Origin: JASLDZ01 sp964242625
Lineage (GTDB): Bacteria > Pseudomonadota > Alphaproteobacteria > Caulobacterales > Caulobacteraceae
Assembly (NCBI GenBank): GCA_964242625.1
Contig: CAXTAO010000012.1
Span: 12,618-76,617, forward strand
Length of the DNA stretch: 64,000 bases
Direction of reading: 5' to 3'
Shown: in pieces, positions 19,156-26,896 of the stretch
Layout of the letters: every line of letters starts with the position of its first letter
Numbering within the stretch: the first letter of the stretch is position 1
Translations under genes and position numbers: made by a program
The notes under the pieces: generated by a model
What the model saw: the letters and a program-made list of their open reading frames with translations, nothing else
The model's database searches: none
What the model was told of the DNA's origin: nothing

Positions 19156-20180
19156 TCCGCCCCGGGCGCCCCGGCGCTGAAGCGGTAGCGCACGAAGCGG
19201 CGCCAGAGCTCGCCGGGCTTCAGGATCACCGACGGGAAGGCGGGCGTGTTGACTGCGTTGGGGAAGTCCTGCGGCTCCAGCACCACCGCGCCGTGCGGGA
19301 TGAAGGGGTGGCCGAGCCCCTGGCCCGAGTAGATCTGCAGGCCCGGCTGGTCGGTCTCGAGCTCCAGGGCGACGCCGCTCTCGGGCGAGCGCAGGCTGGC
19401 GGCGGGACCGTCGCCCTCCCCGTCGAGCACCCAATTCAGGTCGAAGCCGCGCGGCAGCACGAGCTGCTGGTGCTGCATGGCGAGGCAGTCGCCTAGGCGG
19501 CGCGGCCGGCGCAGGTCGAAGGGCGTGCGCTCCACCGGCATGAGCTCGCCCGTGGGAATGAGCCCGGGCTTCACCGGCGTGACCGCGGCCGCGCGCACCT
19601 GCAGCAGGTGATCGAGCACGGGCGTCCGCGCGCGGCCGGAGAGGTTGAAGTACGGGTGGTAGGTGAGGGACAGCGGCGTCGGCCGGTCCGTCCGCGCGGT
19701 CCAGACGACGTCCAGCGTGTCGTCGGAGACCGCCAGCTCGACCTCCGCTTCGACCTGGCCCGGGAAGCCCTCGTCGTCGTCGGGAGAGATGTAGGACAGC
19801 ACCGCTCGGTGGGCGTCCGCCTCCTCCAGACGCCAGAGCCGTCCGCCCCAGCCGATGGCGCCGCCGTGCAGGGTGTTGGGCGCCTGGTTGGCGGGGGTAT
19901 GGTGCGTCTCGCCGTCCAGCTCGAAGCGCGCGTTGGCGATGCGGTTGGCCACCCGGCCCACGAGCCGGCCGTGGAACATTCGGTCGTCGACGAAGCCTTG
20001 CAGGTCGCCGTAGGTCAGGAGCGTCTCGATCGGCGGTCCCTGCATGGTGGGCGCGACGATCGACGAGAGGCAGGCGCCGAATTCGATCACCTCCACTTGC
20101 AGCCCGCCGGGCGCGCCGAGCCGAACGGCCCGCACGGCGCGGCCCTCGTGCTCGCCGAAGGTGCGGACGTCGGCGCTCAC
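19152..20180 (-). CDS. galM: aldose 1-epimerase (mutarotase)
   Basis: A 342-residue GalM-family enzyme that interconverts anomers of aldoses. The family blocks GRVANRIANARFELDGE, NTLHGGAIGWGGRLW (catalytic His), LTYHPYFNLSG (second His) and DLNWVLDGEGD with the later LEPQDFPNAVN are clearly present. The start is a GTG at 20180 that overlaps the TGA of the upstream glycosidase (GTGA), and its own stop overlaps the next gene in the same way. Coupling with a GH1 enzyme suggests handling of the sugar released by that glycosidase. Confidence 0.93.
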   Translation of the reverse strand: MSADVRTFGEHEGRAVRAVRLGAPGGLQVEVIEFGACLSSIVAPTMQGPPIETLLTYGDLQGFVDDRMFHGRLVGRVANRIANARFELDGETHHTPANQAPNTLHGGAIGWGGRLWRLEEADAHRAVLSYISPDDDEGFPGQVEAEVELAVSDDTLDVVWTARTDRPTPLSLTYHPYFNLSGRARTPVLDHLLQVRAAAVTPVKPGLIPTGELMPVERTPFDLRRPRRLGDCLAMQHQQLVLPRGFDLNWVLDGEGDGPAASLRSPESGVALELETDQPGLQIYSGQGLGHPFIPHGAVVLEPQDFPNAVNTPAFPSVILKPGELWRRFVRYRFSAGAPGAE

Positions 20181-21472
20181 TGGGCGTCTGCGAAGCGTTG
20201 GGGCAGGCCCGCATCGCGGCTGCGCAGCTGGGCCGCCTGGCCGACGTCGGAGCCGGCGGCGTGTTCGGCGGGGGTGACGATCGGGGCGACGAGGCACACG
20301 CTCTGGGTGGGCAGGACCGAGCGCCACTCGGAGATCAGCTTCTTGTAGGCCTCGCCCACGGGCCGGATCTTGCGGTCGAGGTCGTAGAGGCCGAGCGGGT
20401 TCACGCGCCCATTGTTCTCGCGCAAGGCGGTGTCCCAATCCACCTGGTCGGTCAGCGAGTACCAGGTGAAGCCCAGGATCGGGATGCCGTCGTTGCGCAC
20501 CCGCATGACGTTGGCCCACTCCTTCAACAGCCAGGCGGTCGGCTCGTCGCCGCGCGGGCCCTCGTTCAGGTTCGTCTCGGTGTGCATCACCGGCAAGGCG
20601 TAGCGGCGGTGATACTGCCGGGTGATCTCGCAATAGCCAAAAATCTCGCCGGAAGGTCCGGTCGAGCCGTCCGCCTCCACCCTGTGCTCGTTGGTGACAT
20701 AGTAGTCGTTGCCGAGAATGCAGTGCTGCTTGATTTTATTGCCGAGGAAGAAGTGGTACTCGTCGCGGGTCATGCCGTTGTCGGTCAGGAACTCGTACAT
20801 CTCCGAGTCAACGCGGCGACCGTAGTTCAGATCAAGCGACAAAAAACGTTCGGAATTGAGCAGCTCGGCGGGCCCGATGGCGTCAGGTGAAGCGGCGTGA
20901 AAGTATTCCGAACTTTCGCTCTGGATGAAGATGGCGTCCGCCCTGATCGTCAGGATCTCCTGCATGGCGCGGACGTTGGCCCGCACGATATGCTTCAGCG
21001 CGGTGACGAAAGAACGGTCGTCGGTCTTCTGCTCGTTCCACCAGCCGTACCGCGCCGAAAACATGGCGCAGATATACATCTCGTTGACGGGCGTATAGAG
21101 CTGCACCCAGGGATAGCGCGCTGCGAAATCGCGCGCGTATACGGCGAACAGTTCAGAGAAGTCGTTGTTCTGGAAGTCGCCCACCCAGTCGGGTACGCCG
21201 AAGTGGCAGAGATCGACAATGGGCGTGAGGTCGCGGCGCTGCAGCTCGGCGAAGGTGAGGTCGCTGAACTCCCAGTCATACTTGCCCGGGCCCAGCCACG
21301 TCTTGTGCAGCGGCGGGCCGTAGCGCAGGAAGCGCGTCCCGATCTCCTCCACAAGGGCGAAGTCGGTGCGCCAGTGCTCGTAGAAGCCACACTTCTCCAG
21401 CTCGTCGACCCGGCGGCCGCCGACGGTGGGGATCGAGTTCTCGATCCCCGTGCAGAACATGAAACTGATCAT
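20177..21472 (-). CDS. GH1-like (beta-glucosidase superfamily) glycoside hydrolase
   Basis: A 431-residue TIM-barrel protein without a signal peptide. The segment VQLYTPVNEMYIC carries an acid/base Glu (Glu131; GH1 usually TFNEP), and LPVMHTETN carries a candidate nucleophile Glu (Glu299; usually ITENG). LGFTWYSLTDQVDWDTALRENN matches the GH1 tail around the conserved Trp. The match is divergent from classical beta-glucosidases, so the substrate may be unusual. The gene is visibly less GC-rich than its neighbours (for example around 20700-21000). It starts the operon GH1-galM-EEP with GTGA overlaps. Confidence 0.8.
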   Translation of the reverse strand: MISFMFCTGIENSIPTVGGRRVDELEKCGFYEHWRTDFALVEEIGTRFLRYGPPLHKTWLGPGKYDWEFSDLTFAELQRRDLTPIVDLCHFGVPDWVGDFQNNDFSELFAVYARDFAARYPWVQLYTPVNEMYICAMFSARYGWWNEQKTDDRSFVTALKHIVRANVRAMQEILTIRADAIFIQSESSEYFHAASPDAIGPAELLNSERFLSLDLNYGRRVDSEMYEFLTDNGMTRDEYHFFLGNKIKQHCILGNDYYVTNEHRVEADGSTGPSGEIFGYCEITRQYHRRYALPVMHTETNLNEGPRGDEPTAWLLKEWANVMRVRNDGIPILGFTWYSLTDQVDWDTALRENNGRVNPLGLYDLDRKIRPVGEAYKKLISEWRSVLPTQSVCLVAPIVTPAEHAAGSDVGQAAQLRSRDAGLPQRFADAQ

Positions 21473-21494
21473 GGGTGGGTGCGCGACCGATCCG

Positions 21495-21833
21495 TCAGTG
21501 GTCGTCGTGGCGGTCGGCGGCGGCCTCGGCGTGGTCGCCCACCTTGTTGATCGCCTCCCCCGCTTTGGCGGCGACCTTGCCGGCGGCGACCTGCAGCTTG
21601 TCGACGCCGCGGTCGAGATTGTGCCCGGCGCGGTCGAGGGCGGGCTGGGCGCGGTCGGCGGCGGCGCCCAGCGAGCGGCCGGCGGCGTCCAGCGTCTTGT
21701 CCACGCCGGCGGCGGCCTGGCTCGCGCCGTGGGAGGCGTCGGCGGCCGCTCGGCGGTCCGATCCGTTGTCGCCGCAAGCCACGAGCGCCAGAGCGACGAT
21801 CGTCGCGCCCCCGATCGACATCACCCGACGCAT
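21495..21833 (-). CDS. small predicted lipoprotein
   Basis: A 112-residue protein with a lipoprotein signal peptide: MRRV start, hydrophobic core and lipobox ALVAC at about residues 16-20. The mature part is a charged, alanine-rich helix (repeated AAxxxDxA spacing, many Asp/Ala/Lys) ending DRHDDH, with the look of a long amphipathic or coiled-coil-like rod. The ATG at 21833 has GGAGG seven bases upstream, preferable to a further start 30 bases earlier. No family is recognised; an envelope-associated structural role is possible. Confidence 0.7.
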   Translation of the reverse strand: MRRVMSIGGATIVALALVACGDNGSDRRAAADASHGASQAAAGVDKTLDAAGRSLGAAADRAQPALDRAGHNLDRGVDKLQVAAGKVAAKAGEAINKVGDHAEAAADRHDDH

Positions 21834-21907
21834 GAACCCACCTCCGGCGTGGCCAAGCTCCACTGACGGAGGACGCGCGCCGCCGCGCGCGGTTCCCCTC
21901 CGCGGCC

Positions 21908-22933
21908 TCAGCGCGGGCGCGACAAGGTGTCGAACACGCCGCCGTCGGCGAAGTGCACGGGCTGCAGCTTGCCCCAGCCGCCCAGCTCGCGGACGTTGAT
22001 CAAGGGGATCTTGGGGAAGCGGTCGCCGTACTGGCGCAGCACGTCGGGGCGACGTGGGCGGTAGTGGTTTTCAGCGATGATCACCTGCCCGCGATGCGAG
22101 TAGAGCCCCCGCAGATACGCCTCGGCGACCGCGCCGGTGCCCTTCTTCTGCACGACCGCATCGACCACCGCGACGGGCGGCTCCGCCAGGATCGAGACCG
22201 ACGGGTTGACGATCTCGAGCTGGCCCGCACCCAACTCGGCCTGGGCGAGGTAGGCCTCGTTCTCCCAAGCCAGGAGCACGTCGCCGAGCCCCCGCTGGGC
22301 GAAGGTGGTCGTCGAGCCCCGAGCGCCGGTGTCGAGCACGGGCACGGCGGCGTAGAGCCGGCGCAGGTAGTCGCGCGCGGCCGCCTCGTTCCCGCCCGGC
22401 CTCCGCAGCGCCCAGGCGTAGGCGGCGACGTAGTTCCACCGGCCGCCGGACGAGGTCTTGGGGTTGGGCGTGATCACCTGCACACCCGGCTTCACGAGGT
22501 CGGCCCAGTCGCGCACACCCTTCGGGTTGCCCTTGCGCACAAGGAACACGACCGTGGACGTGTAAGGGGTCGAGCCCGACGGCAGCCGGCGGCGCCAGTC
22601 GGGGCTGAGGAGGCGCCTCTTCTGCGCCAGGACGTCGATATCGCTCTCGATCCCCAGCGTGACCACGTCGGCCTGCAGCCCGTTCAGCACCGAGAGGGCC
22701 TGCTTGGCCGAACCGCCGTGGCTCTGCTCGACCGTTACGTCCTGGCCGTGGTCGCGCTTCCAGTCGGCGGCGAACTGGGCGTTGTAGGCCTTGTAGAGCT
22801 CGCGGGTGGGATCGTAGCTCACGTTGAGGAGCGTCACCGGTCCGCCCTTGGGCTGGGCGCGGGCGAGCGTGGGCGCCGCTCCCGCGAGCGCGAGTGCGGC
22901 CAGGGTGGCGCGGCGGGTGGGTTGGGCGGTCAT
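21908..22933 (-). CDS. sulfate/thiosulfate ABC transporter substrate-binding protein
   Basis: A 341-residue periplasmic protein with a signal peptide carrying an RR pair (QPTRRATLAALALAG, cut after ARA). It carries Sbp/CysP motifs: LLNVSYDPTRELYKAYN, SHGGSAKQALSVLNGLQADVVTL, ITPNPKTSSGGRWNY and LAWENEAYLA. It would bind sulfate or thiosulfate for a CysTWA-type importer. No permease or ATPase genes are adjacent, so it is an orphan binding protein here. It diverges from phoR. Confidence 0.92.
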   Translation of the reverse strand: MTAQPTRRATLAALALAGAAPTLARAQPKGGPVTLLNVSYDPTRELYKAYNAQFAADWKRDHGQDVTVEQSHGGSAKQALSVLNGLQADVVTLGIESDIDVLAQKRRLLSPDWRRRLPSGSTPYTSTVVFLVRKGNPKGVRDWADLVKPGVQVITPNPKTSSGGRWNYVAAYAWALRRPGGNEAAARDYLRRLYAAVPVLDTGARGSTTTFAQRGLGDVLLAWENEAYLAQAELGAGQLEIVNPSVSILAEPPVAVVDAVVQKKGTGAVAEAYLRGLYSHRGQVIIAENHYRPRRPDVLRQYGDRFPKIPLINVRELGGWGKLQPVHFADGGVFDTLSRPR

Positions 22934-23100
22934 TACGCTTCAGCTCCCTCGATGGCGGGACCGTGACGGTCGCCTGCGAACTCGCCAACTCGCCAAAACG
23001 TGGAGGGGCGACCGAGTTTCCCTTCAAGCGCGGCCGCGCCCGTCGGGCCCGGCGGTTTGTCATCGTGGGGTCGCGGGGCGACCGCTATAGCTCGCTCCCC

Positions 23101-24543
23101 ATGCCGCTGACCCAAGCGCCGTCGCCCGTCGCCCCCCCGCCCGGGGAGGACGCGATCTCGTCCGCAGGGCGCGTGCTCGCGGTGGGGGCGGTCGGAGTGG
23201 CCGCGGTGCTGGGCTTGGCGCTGGCCGACCGACACGACATCGTCTCCGCCGGCGTGGCGGCGGCGTGCGTGGTGCTGGCGACCTGGGCCTTCGCCCGGGG
23301 AGCCGCGCGGCGCGCCGCGGAGGCTGTCGCCGCCCAGGGCGAGGAAGCCCCCGTCCTGCCGGCCGTCCGGGCGCTCGAAGCCCTGCCCGACCCCGTGCTC
23401 CTGATCTCGGCGGGCGACCCGGACGACCACGCCGCGCGGCGCATCGACCACGCCAACGCCGCCGCTCGCGAGCTTCTCCGCATCCCCGCCTCCGGCGCGC
23501 TGGTGGTGGCGGCGGTGCGGCGGCCGGAGGTTCTGGAAGCGCTGGACGAGACGCTCTACGGCCGGCTGCCGCGCCGCGCCGCCTTCGAGACCGCCGGGAC
23601 CGGGCCCGACCGCTACCTGACCGCCTGGACCCTGCCGTTGGAGAGCGACGCCCCCACCGGAGCCGAACCCGCGCGGGCGCACGCCCTCCTCCTCCTCCGC
23701 GACGAGACGGAAGCGCGGCGAGCGGAGCGGCGGCGCGTCGACTTCCTCGCGAACGCCAGCCACGAGCTGCGCACGCCGCTGGCCTCGCTGGGCGGCTTCA
23801 TCGAGACCCTGCGCGGCCACGCCAAGGACGACCCGGTCGCGCGCGAACGCTTCCTGGGCATCATGGCCGCCCAGACGGAGCGGATGGGACGGCTGACCGA
23901 GGACCTCCTCGTGCTCAGCCGGGCCGAACTCAACGAGCACGTGCCGCCACAGGGGCGCTGCGACCTCGCGCTCGTCGCCGCCGACGTGGCCGACGCCCTG
24001 GCCCCCGTCGCCGCCGAGCGTCGGGCGGTCCTTTCGCTGCACCTCGCCCCCGGCGGGGCCGCGGAGCTGGTCGGCGACCGCGACCAGTTGGTGCAGGCGG
24101 TGCAGAACCTCGTCGCCAACGCGCTTAAATACTCGCCGCCGGACGGCCGGGTGGAGATCACGCTGTCGCCGCCGCTCCCCGCGGAGGAGGCGCTGGCCGC
24201 CGGAGAGGGTCCTGGCCCGGCCACGGGCGGCGCGCGCGTCGCGATCGTGGCGCCGGAGCGCGAGTCGGGGCGACGCCTTCTGCGCCTCTCGGTCGTCGAC
24301 GCGGGGCCAGGCATACGGCGCGAGCACCTGCCGCGCTTGGCGGAGCGCTTCTACCGGGTGGAAGGGCAGAAGAGCGGCGAGCGCAACGGGACGGGGCTGG
24401 GGCTCGCCATCGTCAAGCACATCGTGGGCCGCCACCGGGGCGGGCTGGTGGTCGAGTCGACGCCGGGCGTCGGCACGCGCATGAGCCTCCTTCTGTCCGC
24501 GATCGGCGACCCTTCGGCCGCGGCTGAGACAAAACCGTCATGA
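23101..24543 (+). CDS. phoR: phosphate regulon sensor histidine kinase
   Basis: A 480-residue membrane histidine kinase: two N-terminal helices (about 22-42 and 47-66) with almost no periplasmic loop, a PAS-like region (about 90-200), H-box ANASHELRTPLASL with the phospho-acceptor His221, N-box NLVANALKY, and G-boxes DAGPGIRREHL and GTGLGLAIVKH. The short sensor region and gene company identify it as PhoR, which senses phosphate via the Pst transporter and PhoU and phosphorylates PhoB. I chose the ATG at 23101; an open reading upstream lacks conserved features. Its stop codon overlaps a candidate Pho box. Confidence 0.93.
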   Translation: MPLTQAPSPVAPPPGEDAISSAGRVLAVGAVGVAAVLGLALADRHDIVSAGVAAACVVLATWAFARGAARRAAEAVAAQGEEAPVLPAVRALEALPDPVLLISAGDPDDHAARRIDHANAAARELLRIPASGALVVAAVRRPEVLEALDETLYGRLPRRAAFETAGTGPDRYLTAWTLPLESDAPTGAEPARAHALLLLRDETEARRAERRRVDFLANASHELRTPLASLGGFIETLRGHAKDDPVARERFLGIMAAQTERMGRLTEDLLVLSRAELNEHVPPQGRCDLALVAADVADALAPVAAERRAVLSLHLAPGGAAELVGDRDQLVQAVQNLVANALKYSPPDGRVEITLSPPLPAEEALAAGEGPGPATGGARVAIVAPERESGRRLLRLSVVDAGPGIRREHLPRLAERFYRVEGQKSGERNGTGLGLAIVKHIVGRHRGGLVVESTPGVGTRMSLLLSAIGDPSAAAETKPS

Positions 24544-24552
24544 ACTTGTCAC
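24535..24552 (+). promoter_or_regulatory. candidate PhoB box before phoU, overlapping the phoR stop
   Basis: CCGTCAT-GAAC-TTGTCAC is an 11-bp-period direct repeat that matches the Pho box consensus (CTGTCAT-N4-CTGTCAY) at 11 of 14 conserved positions, followed by a partial third repeat (CTGACAG). It lies 80-100 bases ahead of phoU and includes the phoR TGA (24541-24543). It would place phoU-phoB under direct PhoB autoregulation, separately from phoR. Confidence 0.55.
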
Positions 24553-24632
24553 GACCTGACAGCTTTTCGCAGGCATACGCGGATGCCCGCCGCGCCTGAC
24601 CGCGGCACGTCGCCCGCGTCGGTCCCGTCCCC

Positions 24633-25364
24633 ATGAACGAGCACACCCTCAAGTTCTTCGGCGAGGAGCTGAACCAGCTCAAGGCCGAGGTGGCGCGCAT
24701 GGGCGGCCTGGCCGAGGCGCAGGTCGCCGACGCCGTGGAGGCGGTGGCCGGGCGCGACGTCCCGCTCGCCCAGGCGCTGATCGGCCGCGACGCACGGCTC
24801 GACGCCATGCAGGCCGACATAGAGAAGAAGGCGATCCGCATGATCGCCCTGCGCCAGCCCGTGGCGCAGGACCTGCGCCGCACGGTGGCCGCCTTGAAGA
24901 TGGCCTGGAGCCTGGAGCGCACCGGCGACCTCGCCAAGAACATCGCCAAGCGCGCGCTGGTGATCTCGGAGGCCGAGCCGATCACCCCGCTCACCCGCTC
25001 GATCGAGCGGATGGGCCGCATGGTGGCCGGCCGCCTCAAGACCGCGCTGGACGCCTACACCACCGGCGACCTCGATCAGGCGATGGAGGTCTGGACCGCC
25101 GACGAGGACGTCGACGAGCAATACAATTCGTTGTTCCGCGAGCTCCTTACCTACATGATGAGCGACCCGCGGATGATCTCCTCCTGCGCTCACCTGCTCT
25201 TCATAGGCAAGAACCTGGAGCGCATCGGCGACCACGCCACCAACATCGCCGAGATCCTGCATTACGAGGTGACGGGCGAGGAGATGACCGGCGACCGGCC
25301 GAAGTGGCAGGATGTCGACGTGCGCGGCGACGACACGCGCGCGCCCGTCGCCCCCGAGATCTGA
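24633..25364 (+). CDS. phoU: phosphate signalling complex protein PhoU
   Basis: A 243-residue all-helical protein with two PhoU domains. The two ExxxD-type metal-binding helices are seen in the first half (LERTGDLAKNIAKRAL) and the second half (LERIGDHATNIAEI). PhoU couples Pst transporter state to PhoR so that PhoB is kept unphosphorylated when phosphate is ample. It lies 89 bases after phoR, and phoB starts five bases after its stop. Confidence 0.96.
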   Translation: MNEHTLKFFGEELNQLKAEVARMGGLAEAQVADAVEAVAGRDVPLAQALIGRDARLDAMQADIEKKAIRMIALRQPVAQDLRRTVAALKMAWSLERTGDLAKNIAKRALVISEAEPITPLTRSIERMGRMVAGRLKTALDAYTTGDLDQAMEVWTADEDVDEQYNSLFRELLTYMMSDPRMISSCAHLLFIGKNLERIGDHATNIAEILHYEVTGEEMTGDRPKWQDVDVRGDDTRAPVAPEI

Positions 25365-25369
25365 TCCTC

Positions 25370-26062
25370 ATGGCTCAGCCCAACGTGCTCGTGGTGGAGG
25401 ACGAGGACGCGCTGTCCACCCTCCTCCAGTATAATCTCGACAAGGAGGGATACCGGGTCAGCCTCGCCTCCGACGGCGAGGAGGCGCTGGTGATGGTCGA
25501 CGAGCGCCAGCCCGACCTCGTCGTGCTCGACTGGATGCTGCCCAAGATCAGCGGCATCGAGGTGTGCCGCCGGCTTCGCGGCCGCTCCGAGACCCGCAAC
25601 CTGCCGATCATCATGCTGACCGCCCGGGCGGAGGAAAGCGACCGGGTGCGCGGGCTCGACACGGGGGCGGACGACTACCTCACCAAGCCCTTCGCCATGA
25701 CGGAGCTCACCGCGCGCATCCGCGCCGTCCTGCGCCGCATCCGCCCGGGGCTGGCCGAGGACCGCATCCACCACGGCGACGTGTCCATCGACCGGGTGGC
25801 GCACCGGGTGCGCCGCGGCGCACGGGAGGTCCACCTCGGCCCGACCGAGTTCCGCCTCCTCGACTACCTCATGCAGCACCCGGGACGGGTGTTCTCGCGC
25901 GAGCAGCTCCTGGACGCGGTCTGGGGCTCGGACGTCTACGTCGAGGCGCGCACGGTGGACGTCCACGTCGGGCGGCTGCGCAAGGCGCTCAACAAGGACG
26001 ACGAAGCCGATCCCATCCGCACCGTCCGCTCGGCCGGCTATTCGTTCGACGTCGAGGCCTGA
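25370..26062 (+). CDS. phoB: phosphate regulon response regulator
   Basis: A 230-residue OmpR-family regulator. The receiver domain has acidic pocket EDED, phospho-acceptor Asp54 in VLDWMLP, Thr in LTARAEE and Lys in TKPF; the C-terminal winged helix contains LGPTEFRLLDYLMQHPGRVFSREQLLDAVWG and VDVHVGRLRKAL. It activates the Pho regulon on phosphate limitation. The ATG at 25370 follows the phoU stop by five bases. Its last 25 bases overlap the convergent small membrane protein gene. Confidence 0.97.
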   Translation: MAQPNVLVVEDEDALSTLLQYNLDKEGYRVSLASDGEEALVMVDERQPDLVVLDWMLPKISGIEVCRRLRGRSETRNLPIIMLTARAEESDRVRGLDTGADDYLTKPFAMTELTARIRAVLRRIRPGLAEDRIHHGDVSIDRVAHRVRRGAREVHLGPTEFRLLDYLMQHPGRVFSREQLLDAVWGSDVYVEARTVDVHVGRLRKALNKDDEADPIRTVRSAGYSFDVEA

Positions 26063-26442
26063 GCCGAGCGCGCCTCCGCCTCGATCTCGCGCGCCCAGCG
26101 CCGGCGCGCGCGGGTGAGGAGCGGCGGCAGGACGGCGCCGAGCGAGCCCACGGCGGCCAGCCAGGGGCCACGCACACCGAAGAGGTAGGCCGCCGCGGGC
26201 GGCGCGCACACGCCGGCGATCGCCAGCGTCCGCCACAACCCGATCGCGCGCTCTCGGCGCGCCAGGTATTCGCCCAACTCGAGCTCGTCGGGAGCGAGAC
26301 CCCGATCATGGCGCGCGGCGGCCAGGAGGGCGGCCACCCGCGGATCGGGCTCGGCCTCCGCCCGTCCGAGCGTGGGCGTTGGCGGGAAGGGAATGCGGGC
26401 GGGAGCGGGCGAGGAGCCGCGCCGGCCGAAGGTCTGCGTCAT
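26038..26442 (-). CDS. small two-helix membrane protein, hypothetical
   Basis: A 134-residue protein with a proline-rich soluble N-terminus, a charged helix (about 35-65) and two hydrophobic helices (about 70-87 and 93-110) followed by a basic/acidic tail. GGGGAGG directly ahead of the ATG supports the start. It converges on phoB and overlaps its end by 25 bases. No family is recognised; the layout (cytosolic arm plus hairpin) gives no function. Confidence 0.65.
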   Translation of the reverse strand: MTQTFGRRGSSPAPARIPFPPTPTLGRAEAEPDPRVAALLAAARHDRGLAPDELELGEYLARRERAIGLWRTLAIAGVCAPPAAAYLFGVRGPWLAAVGSLGAVLPPLLTRARRRWAREIEAEARSAQASTSNE

Positions 26443-26513
26443 GCCTCCCCCGAGCCGGCGCGCGGTCGCACGCTAGCCCGGGAGCGGTGAACGCCGCGTA
26501 TGCGACTGTCGCG

Positions 26514-26765
26514 TCAGCCGCGGCGGTCGTAGCCGCCCTGGCGGATGGCGGCGCGCCGGGCGGCGCGCTCGCGCTTCTTCTGCACCGCCATGTGGTGGCC
26601 GACGACGCAGCCGCCGACCGCGCCCACCCCGGCGTGGCGGCCGGCGAAGTGGCCGGCGACGCCGCCGACCACCGCGCCTCCGAGGCAGCCGGCCTCCGCG
26701 GCGGGGGCGGCCAGGAGAGCGGCCGAGATCCCGGCGGCGACGAGGGCGAGACGGAGGCGGATCAT
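26514..26765 (-). CDS. small secreted glycine-rich protein
   Basis: An 83-residue protein with a signal peptide (about 1-25, ending AEA). A glycine-zipper-like stretch follows (CLGGAVVGGVAGHFAGRHAG and GAVGGCVVGHH) with two cysteines, then a strongly basic tail. The pattern resembles short Gly-zipper 2TM-type envelope proteins. AGGAG lies upstream of the ATG. Function is unknown. Confidence 0.65.
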   Translation of the reverse strand: MIRLRLALVAAGISAALLAAPAAEAGCLGGAVVGGVAGHFAGRHAGVGAVGGCVVGHHMAVQKKRERAARRAAIRQGGYDRRG

Positions 26766-26896
26766 GGGAAGCTCCTGGCTGGGCGGCCGTCATCGGCCGC
26801 ATCGCCCGCCTCAACGCGCGAACTTACGGCTCCGCTCCTCGGCGGCTTGACGCGGCGGAGCGCCCCCGCCACCACCGCCTGTATACAGGAGCCGAC

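Noticed and set aside
26766..26896. Possible SAM-II or SAM/SAH riboswitch upstream of metZ
   Set aside because: The conserved core sequences of these motifs are not visible in the leader.
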